A stretch of 45,370 nt of DNA from assembly GCA_017649645.1 (NCBI GenBank), contig JAGCGK010000014.1:1-45370 (forward strand), read 5' to 3'. The stretch is from Clostridiales bacterium (lineage in GTDB: Bacteria > Bacillota > Clostridia > Saccharofermentanales > Saccharofermentanaceae). Positions 24,244 through 33,054 of this stretch are shown in pieces (position 1 is the first letter of the stretch; every line of letters starts with the position of its first letter). The notes below the pieces were generated by a model, which worked only from the letters and a program-made list of their open reading frames with translations, searched no databases and had not been told where the DNA came from. The translations under genes and the position numbers were made by a program.

Positions 24244-26468
24244 ATCTGATATACGATAGTGTGATTATCCTCAGGGAAGTATGCTACCTGCTTCAAGTTG
24301 GAAGCAAAGAATTCCGCATTGTACATAGGCTTACCCTCGGCATTTTGAATGTCATAGAATTCCGGATCGAAAACAAGATATTTGATCTCACGCTCTTTAC
24401 AATATGAGACAAACTTATCGATATCCCCGTTACAACCTGTTATAAGCCACTGATAGATCTCGTCACGCGTATAGGTGTCGTGACCCGCTGACCATGCGAA
24501 ATACGGCCAGCCGTAATAAGCAGGACGGCCTGCCAGGAAGAAACGGTTGACCGACCACATAGGTGTCAGGAAGACATCCGATGAGGATGTGTTATGTTCG
24601 ATCCAATCAACGAGTTCGGATCTGGTATTAACGTCGATATGACCCTTGTTTATGTTGATATAGACGCACCATTCGACGATACCCGTTCCCGTAAGTCCCA
24701 CGAGAAGACAAAGAGCTATGATGACTGACAGTACTTGTGTCGGAATGAACGCAGGCAAAGGAAGGATGAACTTCTTCTTATCCTCGGATTCCTTATTCAG
24801 AGCTTCCTCCAGCTTGTCGTTATCAAGAGGCAGGAGCTTAGGAAGACCTGTATCTTTTTTCGGAGCGAACGGGAGCCAGAAGAGGTTCGCGAGAAGGGAT
24901 GCCACAAAGATATCCACGAAGATGAGAGATATCTGAATGAACTTATGATTAGCGAGCATCTCAAGTGAAACCTTAACGTTGAATGCAAAGATCAACGGCA
25001 AAAGGAAAGTCACGAACAGAAGCGGCATGTAAGGAGGACGCTTCTTAAGTATATCGAAAACCAGTCTCGCTACTGCAAAAAGCACAGCCGAGATCAAGGT
25101 GAAACCGGTGATGTAGATGAGATAACGATAAGGACTTCCGAAGGTGCTCTCGTTACTTACAAATCCGCTCTGAAGAGAGAACTTGACCATGTTGGTGTAA
25201 GAACCGGAGAATATCCTGGTCTGAATGTACGAAGATGCGACGGCGCATACTGCGACCGCGAGATAACTTAATCTGCTCTCACTTACTATTGCCATGCCGA
25301 AGAGAATAAGAAGTCCCGCGATGAGAGCCGATCCGTGGATATAAGGCATTACGATAACGAGAATACACGCGAGGATCAGGTTCTTATATGGGCTGAGCGG
25401 ATCGCCTTTGCGAGGGATCCAGGAATTCTTCGTAAGGAAGAAACTCTTAAAGCCGTCGGATGAGACAGAGATACACAGGCGTCTCACATATGGGACAAAG
25501 AGTATCACGAGTATAAGTATCATTGAAACACCGAACATTAAGTGTCGCTGGTTCGCGTAAACATTGATGGCCCAGATGCCCCAATCGTCATAAGGGGTCT
25601 GCTTGAACCAAGAGAAAGAATGCAGGAGAACATTGATGCTTCTTGTGACACCGTATTCATGCTGCATCATATTCGAAAAAGATGAGAAGACGTTAAACGA
25701 ACTTCTGAAAAGAACGAGAAGCGGAGCAAAGAAGAATGTCATCCTTCTTCCGCTCAGAAGGACTCCCAAAAGTCCAAGGAGCATGAAGCAGCAGACCATG
25801 GCGATGATCGAAGGAACGTTGATCGCATAGTCGATCGGGAAACCCAGAAAACCCAGGATGCCGCAGAAGAAATAGAAGAAGAAATGATACTGAATTCCGT
25901 CTCCCGAATAATGCATGTATTGTGTCGGGAAGTTGGAGCCGACGCTGAATGACGATGTCATTGCCGTGTGAGGCGACAGGTCAGAGAAAACGGAGTAACC
26001 GTTTATGAGCATTCCGTCGGAGATCCTGAAAGTGTAGAAGAACAGGAATGATGCGACGGTCGTGAAAAGCACGATGGAGATCCCGTAGAACAGAGTGTTC
26101 TTGATGGAATTATCGAAGTTCGGGATCTTGGGATTTGCTTCCTTTTTCTTCTTGCGTTCTTTGTCGATGAACATGAAGATCATGTAGCACATGATAACGG
26201 TGACGACTGCAGTTCCTGCTGTTATGGCCGTTTGTTTTCGAGTAAGGACATAAGAAAATCCCAGGGATGCGTAGTACGTGAGGAATGTCGCGATGGAGAT
26301 TCCGGTTATGATACCTGCGGGAACTTTGAAGAGGAGATCCGGGATATTGGTCAGCTGCTTTTTTGAGACTGCTGTCGCAACATAAAGTCTCCTGATGTCA
26401 GGCACGAGAAAAGATACGAGTTCGTACCCGAATACAGCACATACCAAAATGAATAAGATTCCCAGCAT
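24237..26468 (-). CDS. Large polytopic membrane protein, possible GT-C-type glycosyltransferase
   Basis: The 743-residue protein has more than a dozen hydrophobic helices, starting with LGILFILVCAVFGYELVSFLV at the N-terminus, and a soluble C-terminal domain of about 130 residues that ends in IVYQIY. This layout, with aromatic-rich loops (YMHYSGDGIQYHFFFYFF), resembles GT-C-fold lipid-linked-sugar glycosyltransferases and related mannosyltransferase-like proteins, but I see no diagnostic motif. The C-terminal domain contains LFLTPMWSVNRFF-type and YLVFDPEFYD stretches common at the end of such proteins. GAGGAAG precedes the ATG on the minus strand. The gene stands alone and faces the acquired gene. 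Confidence 0.6.
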   Translation of the reverse strand: MLGILFILVCAVFGYELVSFLVPDIRRLYVATAVSKKQLTNIPDLLFKVPAGIITGISIATFLTYYASLGFSYVLTRKQTAITAGTAVVTVIMCYMIFMFIDKERKKKKEANPKIPNFDNSIKNTLFYGISIVLFTTVASFLFFYTFRISDGMLINGYSVFSDLSPHTAMTSSFSVGSNFPTQYMHYSGDGIQYHFFFYFFCGILGFLGFPIDYAINVPSIIAMVCCFMLLGLLGVLLSGRRMTFFFAPLLVLFRSSFNVFSSFSNMMQHEYGVTRSINVLLHSFSWFKQTPYDDWGIWAINVYANQRHLMFGVSMILILVILFVPYVRRLCISVSSDGFKSFFLTKNSWIPRKGDPLSPYKNLILACILVIVMPYIHGSALIAGLLILFGMAIVSESRLSYLAVAVCAVASSYIQTRIFSGSYTNMVKFSLQSGFVSNESTFGSPYRYLIYITGFTLISAVLFAVARLVFDILKKRPPYMPLLFVTFLLPLIFAFNVKVSLEMLANHKFIQISLIFVDIFVASLLANLFWLPFAPKKDTGLPKLLPLDNDKLEEALNKESEDKKKFILPLPAFIPTQVLSVIIALCLLVGLTGTGIVEWCVYININKGHIDVNTRSELVDWIEHNTSSSDVFLTPMWSVNRFFLAGRPAYYGWPYFAWSAGHDTYTRDEIYQWLITGCNGDIDKFVSYCKEREIKYLVFDPEFYDIQNAEGKPMYNAEFFASNLKQVAYFPEDNHTIVYQIY

Positions 26469-26644
26469 TTTTCTTCCTCTTTATTAGATTTATATATATC
26501 TTACCAAAACGTTTTAAACGCAAAAAATACAATAATGTTACGTTAAGTATACAGTTCTGTAAAACCTTGGTATCTCGGCTTTTTCGCCGAAAAAAGAATG
26601 CTACAATCCTTAAAAATCAAAGTGTTTCAAGGAGAAAATTTCTT

Positions 26645-27691
26645 ATGAAGATCGTGGTTTTGTCAGGCGGATTAAGTCCTGAGCGTGACGTATCAAAAAA
26701 ATCATCAAGTCTCATCGCAAATGCATTGCTCTCAAAAGGACATAAAGTTGCAGTTGTTGACCTCTATGAAGGTGTCGAAGACGGTGTTGATATCGGCTCG
26801 ATCTTCAAAGAAGGAACAGACGATCTGTTCAATTATGACATCCCTGAGAGTGAACCTGATCTCGAGGCCCTGATCCAAAGCTTCGGCGGAAGAAGAGAAT
26901 GGCTCGGACCACGCGTTATCGAAGTATGTAAATATGCAGATTCCGTATTCCTCGGCCTTCACGGATCACACGGTGAGAATGGCCAGCTTCAGGCGGTTCT
27001 GGATGCGCACAACATCGCTTACACGGGTTCAGGATATCTCGGCTGCGCACTTGCAATGGATAAGGATATCTCCAAGGCTATCATCGCCAGCCGCGGAATC
27101 AAGACAGCTAAGTGGATCATCAAACCTGCTGAAGTGATCAATATCGACGATGTAAAAAAGGAGATCGGCATTCCGTGTGTCGTTAAGCCTATCGGATGCG
27201 GCAGCAGCTGCGGTGTTTCCATCGTAAAGACAGACGACGAATTCAATAAGGCTATTTCCTATGCTGCAAGCTATAAGCAGGAAGTTCTTATCGAAGCATT
27301 TATAACGGGAAGAGAGATCACCATCGGTGTTGTAAATAACGAAGCCCTTCCGATCATTGAGATCATTCCTCACGAAGGATTCTACGATTACAAGAACAAG
27401 TATCAGGCAGGACTTACGGATCACATCTGTCCTGCAAGATTTACCGAAGATCAGACCAAACGTGCTCAGGGTCTCGCTGTCGAGATCTTTAAGGCACTTC
27501 GTATGAAGGCATACGGCCGTATCGACATGATCTATGACGAGAAGGCTGACGATTTCTGGTTCATCGAAGCCAACAATCTTCCGGGCATGACAAATACAAG
27601 TCTCGTTCCGGATGCCGCAAAAGTTGCAGGAATCTCTTACGAAGATCTCTGCGACAGGATCGCGAGGTCATGCGGTAAGGAAATGATCTGA
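26645..27691 (+). CDS. ddl: D-alanine--D-alanine ligase
   Basis: The 348-residue ATP-grasp enzyme joins two D-alanines for peptidoglycan precursor synthesis in the cytoplasm. It has the N-terminal KIVVLSGGLSPERDVS, the LHGSHGENGQLQ loop, ATP-grasp strands (CVVKPIGCGSSCGVS), and the C-terminal RIDMIYD and NNLPGMTNTS motifs. The omega-loop reads YDYKNKY with Lys-Tyr, as in D-Ala-D-Ala ligases and unlike VanA-type ligases that have His there, so no vancomycin-type change is suggested. The ATG at 26645 follows AAGGAG; an upstream in-frame start at 26567 would add an unusual basic tail and lacks such a site. Confidence 0.92.
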   Translation: MKIVVLSGGLSPERDVSKKSSSLIANALLSKGHKVAVVDLYEGVEDGVDIGSIFKEGTDDLFNYDIPESEPDLEALIQSFGGRREWLGPRVIEVCKYADSVFLGLHGSHGENGQLQAVLDAHNIAYTGSGYLGCALAMDKDISKAIIASRGIKTAKWIIKPAEVINIDDVKKEIGIPCVVKPIGCGSSCGVSIVKTDDEFNKAISYAASYKQEVLIEAFITGREITIGVVNNEALPIIEIIPHEGFYDYKNKYQAGLTDHICPARFTEDQTKRAQGLAVEIFKALRMKAYGRIDMIYDEKADDFWFIEANNLPGMTNTSLVPDAAKVAGISYEDLCDRIARSCGKEMI

Positions 27692-27708
27692 TCATTAGGG
27701 GTTTTGAA

Positions 27709-28962
27709 GTGAAGGAAGAAGGCAGACTAAAAGTAGGTATAATCGGCGGAGGAGCAGCAGGTCTTTTTACGGCGTGTCAGCTCAAGAAACTCGGCCTCAA
27801 CGACGATATAGAGATAACTATCCTCGAGAAGACATCGACACTCGGCAAGAAGCTTACGCTCACAGGCCACGGTCGATGCAATATCACTAACAGAAAGACG
27901 CCTTCCGAATTCAAAAAGGGCCTTCATGAAGCAGGCAATTTCCTGTATCCTGCGATCAAGGAATTCAGCCCTGATGATACGGTGAGATTTTTCGAAGAAG
28001 ACCTTGGGCTTAAGCTTAAGGAAGAAGACAATAACAGGATGTTCCCTGTGTGCGACAGCGCGGTAAAAGTAAGGGATACGATAGTCTCCTACATCTCTGA
28101 CAAGGTAAAGACCATATGTGATGCCAAGGTCCTGGACATCGCGAAAACAGACGGCTTTGACGTATACACGACGAAGGGCGATTTCAAGTTCGACATCCTG
28201 GTCCTGTCATGCGGAGGAGCATCTTTTCCCGAGACGGGATCAACAGGTGATTCATATGCTTTCGCATCAGGTCTCGGTCACACGGTTGAGCCGATAAGAG
28301 CGGCTCTTGCTCCTGTTAAGGTCGATAAAGTTTCAAGACAGTTTACCTCTGCATTAAGCGGAGTATCAGTTAACGCGAACGCGAGCCTTTACTGCTCGGG
28401 TTCCAAATCCGCATCGTCTGAAGGCGATGTACTGTTCGCAGACTTCGGACTTACAGGTCCTGCCATCATGGAACTTTCCCGTGAGATACCGACAGACATC
28501 GTTGACATGAACGGATGGATCGAGCTCGACTTCACACCGTTTATGAGCGACGAGCAGATCGATAAGGAATTCCAGAAGATGATCGACGAACACCCTGATA
28601 CCAAGGTATCAACTCTGGCATCAAAGTACGTTCCTTCATCCGTATCAAGAGAACTCTCGGCACGTGCAAAAGTTACCGATCTTTATGCGCAGAATTTCAC
28701 CAAGCAAAACAGAAAGGCTCTGTGCAAAGAGATAAAGCATCTTGAATTGGGTATAGAAGAAGCTCCGAACATCGATAAGGCTTATGTTACAAGAGGCGGA
28801 GTCAGGCTCAAGGAAGTCGATAAGAAGACGATGCAATCGACAATCGTTTCAGGACTTTATATAATAGGAGAAGCACTCGACATCGACGGCATCTCGGGAG
28901 GTTATAACCTTCAGGCCTGTATGAGCGAGGCATATGCGGTAAGTAAGAGTATACTCGGATAA
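27709..28962 (+). CDS. BaiN/HI0933-family FAD-dependent oxidoreductase
   Basis: The 417-residue flavoprotein has the FAD-binding start VGIIGGGAAGLFTACQL, a GKKLTLTGHGRCNITN motif typical of the YhiN/HI0933 group, and a closing SGGYNLQACMSEAYAV stretch. Members include BaiN, a reductase of bile-acid intermediates, but most have no known substrate. The start is a GTG at 27709 with AGGGG seven bases upstream. It follows ddl by 17 bases and may be co-transcribed with it. Confidence 0.85.
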   Translation: MKEEGRLKVGIIGGGAAGLFTACQLKKLGLNDDIEITILEKTSTLGKKLTLTGHGRCNITNRKTPSEFKKGLHEAGNFLYPAIKEFSPDDTVRFFEEDLGLKLKEEDNNRMFPVCDSAVKVRDTIVSYISDKVKTICDAKVLDIAKTDGFDVYTTKGDFKFDILVLSCGGASFPETGSTGDSYAFASGLGHTVEPIRAALAPVKVDKVSRQFTSALSGVSVNANASLYCSGSKSASSEGDVLFADFGLTGPAIMELSREIPTDIVDMNGWIELDFTPFMSDEQIDKEFQKMIDEHPDTKVSTLASKYVPSSVSRELSARAKVTDLYAQNFTKQNRKALCKEIKHLELGIEEAPNIDKAYVTRGGVRLKEVDKKTMQSTIVSGLYIIGEALDIDGISGGYNLQACMSEAYAVSKSILG

Positions 28963-28987
28963 CCTTCAGGGGATAGGAGGGAATAGG

Positions 28988-29539
28988 ATGGAGACAAAGG
29001 AAGAACTGTTCAGAAGATTGGACAAGTATTGCAGTACCCTTTCTCGTATCGAAGACGCAAAAGCAGAATACGAACTCGAGAGGAACAGATGCAGAAATGC
29101 CGTTCCTGAGGGAGTTTATAAGAATAAATTCTTCCACTATTTCTGGCCGTTTGTCGTGTTTTTCTTTGGTGCATGGGTTCTGGCTTTGATAGGTGCCGGC
29201 ATTTTCAGAGAAATGGATAACATGATGCTTTTCATGGTTGTTCTGGGTCTTATCCAGATCCTGGTTCCGATAATCGGAGTAGGCATCTCGTGGAAATTAA
29301 GAGACAAACAACACAGAAAAGTTGATGAACAGATCGAAGAGTATCGTAAGAAGGCTCTCGAATCAGATTCACTTAAAAAGCTTGATCAGAAAATCAGAGA
29401 TACAGAAGCTGAAGCAAATGAACTCTCTAAGATCCTGCCTGCAAAGTACAGGACCTTAAGAGGAGCTCAATTGATCCGCAAACGCCTTTATAAGGACGAC
29501 ATAAACACTATTGAAGAAGCTGTTGAAAGCCTTAATTAA
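28988..29539 (+). CDS. Coiled-coil membrane protein, paralogue of 32330-33013
   Basis: The 183-residue protein has an N-terminal coiled-coil-like region, two membrane helices (about 51-75 and 83-103) and a charged C-terminal helix. Its end, ILPAKYRTLRGAQL followed by INTIEEAVESL, matches the end of the protein at 32330-33013 (LIPVKYR, then AKTIEEVIAKM), so the two are paralogues, although this one lacks the zinc ribbon. AGGAGGG precedes the ATG. The next gene starts immediately after its stop. No function is known to me. Confidence 0.75.
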   Translation: METKEELFRRLDKYCSTLSRIEDAKAEYELERNRCRNAVPEGVYKNKFFHYFWPFVVFFFGAWVLALIGAGIFREMDNMMLFMVVLGLIQILVPIIGVGISWKLRDKQHRKVDEQIEEYRKKALESDSLKKLDQKIRDTEAEANELSKILPAKYRTLRGAQLIRKRLYKDDINTIEEAVESLN

Positions 29540-30208
29540 ATGGAACATCAGGTTATGAGTGAGAACAACATCAATTTAAACTGGCAGTGTTCATGCGGCC
29601 AGATCAACAACGGCAACTTCTGCTGTGCATGCGGAAGACAGAAGGTGCAGTATGCAGCACCCCCTGTCCAGCCTCAAATGCAATATCAGCAGACTCAATA
29701 TCAACAGCCACAGCCTTCAGTAGCGGTTAATCCTAAATCCGGATCTAAGATCAAGTTTCTCGATTATCTCGTAAGCTTGATCGCAACCATAGGTGTATTA
29801 CTCACGAATATCCCCGGAATGCTAATGTCGACATTGGCTTCTGCAGCAGGTCCTTTTGCCATGACGTTTGGCGGCGCTGATGCAGAGGAGTACACCCCGG
29901 CTTTTTTGGTCTTCGGTCTCGAAAGTATCGTTTTCATCTTGATCATCCTGGCTTTTCTCTTCAACATCATAAGCTATGTCAAATCAAAGAAAAGACCATT
30001 CAAAAAGTATAAACCGTTCAGGATCCTTGTTGCGATCTTCGTCATGATTTCTGCCCTGAGTTCGATCGTGTCAGCTGTCTGGCTCAACAGCCTTGACGAA
30101 GCTCCGGTATTGATCCTGATCCCTGTCATAGCGGTTCCTCTCGGAATAGCTGCTCTCGTTATAAACATTATCGACGTCTGTTCGAACAAGGATCAGATCA
30201 ACGCCTGA
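29540..30208 (+). CDS. Zinc-ribbon membrane protein of unknown function
   Basis: The 222-residue protein begins with a cysteine-rich zinc ribbon (WQCSCGQ, then CCACGRQ), a Gln/Pro-rich linker (QMQYQQTQYQQPQ), and four membrane helices. The ATG at 29540 directly follows the previous TAA; an ATG at 29555 (MSENN) is also possible, and neither has a strong Shine-Dalgarno sequence. Co-translation with 28988-29539 is likely. Small zinc-ribbon membrane proteins of this sort are common in Clostridia and mostly uncharacterised. Confidence 0.7.
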   Translation: MEHQVMSENNINLNWQCSCGQINNGNFCCACGRQKVQYAAPPVQPQMQYQQTQYQQPQPSVAVNPKSGSKIKFLDYLVSLIATIGVLLTNIPGMLMSTLASAAGPFAMTFGGADAEEYTPAFLVFGLESIVFILIILAFLFNIISYVKSKKRPFKKYKPFRILVAIFVMISALSSIVSAVWLNSLDEAPVLILIPVIAVPLGIAALVINIIDVCSNKDQINA

Positions 30209-30210
30209 TC

Positions 30211-30534
30211 TTATGCGCTGATGAGGTTTTCAAGCTTTGCGTTCAAGACTGCTTTTGGCATTCCGCCGATTGCTGAATCTACAACTTTTCCGTCCTTGAT
30301 GAAGAAGAAACTCGGTATAGACATAACACCGAATGACTGAGCCTATTCAGGATATTCGTCGGTGTTGACTTTGCCGACCTTGATCTTTCCGTCATAAGTT
30401 TCCGCCATCTCCTCGACGATCGGTGACATCATTCTGCAAGGACCGCACCATTCTGCGTAAAAGTCCACCAATACAGGCACTTCGCTTCTCATTACTTCCT
30501 GCTCGAAATTCTCATTTGTAAATCTGTATTCCAT
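30211..30534 (-). pseudogene. trxA: Thioredoxin gene interrupted by an in-frame amber codon
   Basis: Read from the ATG at 30534 (GAGGAA upstream), the protein has a complete thioredoxin start: [18 protein letters not shown] with the active-site WCGPC, and [15 protein letters not shown] at 30345-30343 then stops the frame after 63 residues. Past the TAG the same frame goes on as AQSFGVMSIPSFFFIKDG, which contains the cis-Pro loop, and ends at TAA 30213-30211, giving a normal thioredoxin length of 107 with one stop. The position usually holds Leu in PELA, so a single TTG to TAG change explains it. It may be a mutation, an assembly error or a truncated form lacking the cis-Pro. Confidence 0.85.
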
Positions 30535-30567
30535 ATCTATTTCCTCACTTTCTTTTCGAAAACTCTG

Positions 30568-30595
30568 TTGATAATTCAATTGTACATGGTATAAA
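30568..30595 (+). promoter_or_regulatory. Promoter of the HxlR regulator gene
   Basis: TTGATA (30568-30573) and TATAAA (30590-30595) are separated by 16 bases, about 70 bases ahead of the hxlR-like start codon. The same 132-base gap holds the start region of the divergent thioredoxin gene. Confidence 0.5.
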
Positions 30596-30666
30596 ATGTG
30601 TATCAAGTACGCAGTTTATTCTATCCTGGTATCAAAAACCTGAGTAATGCGAAAGGAAGGCCTTTT

Positions 30667-31005
30667 ATGTCCCGAAAAAAAGAGATGTTATGCGATGATA
30701 TCGCCGGCAAAGACTGCGGTCTTAAGAAAGTCATCGATATCGTAGGCGGCAAGTGGAAGATCATGATCTTATGCGTAATGGATCAGGTGGGCACCATCAG
30801 ATACGGTGAACTCAAAAGAAGAGTTTACGGAATAACAAATACCATGCTCGCCAACTCCCTTAAGGAAATGGAAGAAGCAGGTCTTGTTGACCGTAAGCAG
30901 TACAACGAGATGCCTGTAAGAGTTGAATATTCGCTTACCGAAAAAGCAGAAAGCATCGTCCCGATCCTTCTCGAACTAAAGCATTGGGGAGAAGAAAATC
31001 TGTAA
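30667..31005 (+). CDS. HxlR-family transcriptional regulator
   Basis: The 112-residue protein has the winged-helix signature of the HxlR/MarR-like group: GGKWKIMILCVM, then RYGELKRRVYGITNTMLANSL as recognition helix and wing entry, and YSLTEKAESI. HxlR members often sense electrophiles or redox state through an N-terminal Cys, and here Cys9 and Cys17 are candidates. It is divergent from the thioredoxin gene and 15 bases upstream of the DinB-like gene, so it may control either. AAGGAAGG precedes the ATG at 30667. Confidence 0.88.
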   Translation: MSRKKEMLCDDIAGKDCGLKKVIDIVGGKWKIMILCVMDQVGTIRYGELKRRVYGITNTMLANSLKEMEEAGLVDRKQYNEMPVRVEYSLTEKAESIVPILLELKHWGEENL

Positions 31006-31020
31006 GGCGAAAGGAACTAT

Positions 31021-31734
31021 ATGAATAAAGAAACATTGTATAAGACATTCGAACAAAAGAATGAAGAACTGAGAGCAGCCATAAACGGCGATGATCTGGA
31101 AAAGATCATCAACCTGACACTTGAAGTTCATGCTTTGGTCCATCCTGCAGAAGTCTCAGGATCAACAGAGAAAACCATAGCAGACTATGTTTTGGATTAT
31201 ATGTTAGAGGGTAATCAGAATGCTCTTGTCCCGAGACAGATCTGGGATACGGATCTTCACTATGCGGGAACAGACATGGTCCCTCTTTGCTGGCAGTTCT
31301 GGCACACATACAGGATCGAAGATCTCGTAAGTAACATCTTAATGGCTGATCAGGATCAGATCTTCAACGATGAATGGCAGAAAAAGATCGGTGCAGTCAT
31401 AACCGATACGGGTAATGCATTGGAAGCTGATGAAGTTATTGAATTCGGTAAGAAGATCAATGCCGAGGCTTTGAAGGAATATATGATCGTTGTCGGAAAG
31501 AACACCAGAGAGATCATCAAGAAGCTTACTTTAGATGAGATCAAATCAATGGTCCCTGAAGAGTGGGTAATGAGGATACTTGAAGTCGGCGGTGTAACAA
31601 CTGATTTCAGATCGGTATGGCTTTTAGTCTTCTGGGGAAGATTAACAAGAGGCGGAATGATACTTACACCGATGACATATCATCACATGATGCATCTTCC
31701 TGCCTGCATAGATCATCTGTCGATAATCGAATAA
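31021..31734 (+). CDS. DinB-superfamily-like protein
   Basis: The 237-residue protein looks helical with conserved-looking His and Trp residues. The closing stretch LTPMTYHHMMHLPACIDH puts several His near the end, as in DinB/YfiT-type four-helix bundles that bind metal and act as thiol-dependent transferases. The call is tentative. It has no signal or membrane segment. It follows the HxlR regulator with AAAGGA before its ATG and is probably part of the same unit, which fits a thiol or electrophile response. Confidence 0.5.
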   Translation: MNKETLYKTFEQKNEELRAAINGDDLEKIINLTLEVHALVHPAEVSGSTEKTIADYVLDYMLEGNQNALVPRQIWDTDLHYAGTDMVPLCWQFWHTYRIEDLVSNILMADQDQIFNDEWQKKIGAVITDTGNALEADEVIEFGKKINAEALKEYMIVVGKNTREIIKKLTLDEIKSMVPEEWVMRILEVGGVTTDFRSVWLLVFWGRLTRGGMILTPMTYHHMMHLPACIDHLSIIE

Positions 31735-31831
31735 AAATATGTCACTTCTCCAAAGGCACGGCATGTGTTGTAAGATAAGTTTTCTTACGATAGAATCAAA
31801 ATATCTTTATTGAAACGGAGAGTGTTTTGTC

Positions 31832-32311
31832 ATGAAAAGAAGCGATTATATCACATGGGACGAATATTTTATGGGCGTTGCAAGTCTTTCCGCACAGCGA
31901 AGCAAAGACCCGAGCACACAGGTCGGAGCCTGTATCGTCAATGACGAGAATCGCATCATGACAGTTGGTTATAACGGAATGCCGAGAGGCTGTTCCGACG
32001 ATGAGTTCCCATGGGAGAGGGAAGGCGGAATGCTCGATACGAAGTATGCCTTCGTATGTCACGCTGAGATGAACGCGATCCTTAATTGCGGAACGGCTGA
32101 CCTTAAGAACACACGCGTATATGTTACTTTGTTCCCTTGCCGTGAGTGCACAAAGGCACTTATCCAGAAAGGCATCAAAGAAGTTATCTATTTCAGTGAC
32201 AAGTATCACGATACTGAGGATGCAGTCGCTGCAAGAAAGATGCTGGATGCGGCAGGAGTGATCTATAAACCTTATCAGCCGTCAGGAAGAAAACTCGACA
32301 TCGAAGTATAA
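31832..32311 (+). CDS. Deoxycytidylate deaminase (ComEB type)
   Basis: The 159-residue protein belongs to the cytidine/deoxycytidylate deaminases and would convert dCMP to dUMP for thymidylate synthesis. The zinc-binding motif is VCHAEMNAI with His and Glu, plus PCREC with two Cys. The N-terminal [20 protein letters not shown] and the TVGYNGMP block are typical of dCMP deaminase. RBS GGAGAG. The zinc-ribbon membrane gene begins 18 bases later. Confidence 0.92.
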   Translation: MKRSDYITWDEYFMGVASLSAQRSKDPSTQVGACIVNDENRIMTVGYNGMPRGCSDDEFPWEREGGMLDTKYAFVCHAEMNAILNCGTADLKNTRVYVTLFPCRECTKALIQKGIKEVIYFSDKYHDTEDAVAARKMLDAAGVIYKPYQPSGRKLDIEV

Positions 32312-32329
32312 GATTATCCGGAGGGTACT

Positions 32330-33013
32330 ATGGCTTTTTGTGACAAATGCGGATTTGAACTCGAAGACGGGGATCTGTTCTGCGCGAAGTGCGGACATAA
32401 AATGTTCGGTGGTGAAACAAGCGGTGAAGAAAGCGAAGAGCCAAAGCATATCTCCAAAGAGATGCTCATAAAAGATCTTACGGAATATAAGAGTGCTCTT
32501 GCCATGAAGAGAACATATTCAGTCAAGGCGAAGGAACCGGAGGATTCGGGTCTGTTCGGAAGCAGAGATACGGAGCAACTGAGGCATACATTTATAAAGT
32601 TCTACTGGCCGTATCTGGTGGCAGCTCCGATAGCTTATTTTGTAATTGCGGTTTCCATAGCTGTATTTGGAGTACTGGTGGAGTCATTATTTTTGACCTC
32701 TGCCGCATATTTAGTCGCTTTTATCGTCGCAGCTGTTATTTTACTCGTCGGACGTTCAAAAGCCATGGCTGAGCGAGACTCGGCGAATTATGCGGTTATG
32801 GAGCACAATAAAAGGGTTCGTGACCGTAAAAAGGAGAGAGAAGATATCGATGGCATAGAAAGGAAGCTCAGAAAGGCTCAGAATACCATCGATAAGTACG
32901 AAGATCTGATCCCGGTCAAATACAGAAACGAGACATCGCTCAATACGATAATCAGGCAGCTGAAGTTAACTGATGCCAAGACGATCGAAGAAGTCATCGC
33001 CAAGATGAAATAA
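32330..33013 (+). CDS. Zinc-ribbon coiled-coil membrane protein
   Basis: The 227-residue protein has an N-terminal zinc ribbon (CDKCGFELEDGDLFCAKCG), two membrane helices near 95-145, and a charged C-terminal coiled-coil region ending in LIPVKYR and KTIEEVIAKM. The end matches that of the protein at 28988-29539, which lacks the ribbon. GGAGGG lies upstream. A role in the envelope is possible but the family is unknown to me. Its stop lies 7 bases before the T-box promoter. Confidence 0.75.
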   Translation: MAFCDKCGFELEDGDLFCAKCGHKMFGGETSGEESEEPKHISKEMLIKDLTEYKSALAMKRTYSVKAKEPEDSGLFGSRDTEQLRHTFIKFYWPYLVAAPIAYFVIAVSIAVFGVLVESLFLTSAAYLVAFIVAAVILLVGRSKAMAERDSANYAVMEHNKRVRDRKKEREDIDGIERKLRKAQNTIDKYEDLIPVKYRNETSLNTIIRQLKLTDAKTIEEVIAKMK

Positions 33014-33019
33014 AAAATA

Positions 33020-33048
33020 TTGCAAAATCAAAGATCTGTGCATATAAT
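33020..33048 (+). promoter_or_regulatory. Promoter of the T-box/phenylacetate-CoA ligase unit
   Basis: TTGCAA at 33020-33025 and a perfect TATAAT at 33043-33048 are 17 bases apart. Transcription would start near 33055, just before the T-box leader. Confidence 0.75.
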
Positions 33049-33054
33049 TAGCAC

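Noticed and set aside
26570-26600. CTTTTTCGCCGAAAAAAG inverted repeat before ddl
   Set aside because: It is short and AT-rich, and TTTTTCG/CGAAAAA strings recur throughout the window, so I do not count it as a specific site.
26567-26645. Extended start of the D-Ala-D-Ala ligase
   Set aside because: The added N-terminus is Lys/Arg-rich and unlike Ddl; the ATG at 26645 has AAGGAG and the proper KIVVLSGG start.
30211-30534. General recoding of TAG as an amino acid
   Set aside because: TAG is used as an ordinary stop by the second WYL gene at 23581-23583, and no other gene in the window carries an internal TAG. A single mutation or sequence error explains the thioredoxin case better.
30580-30612. 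Two GTAC tetramers as an HxlR operator
   Set aside because: Four-base matches at this spacing are too common to support an operator without conservation data.
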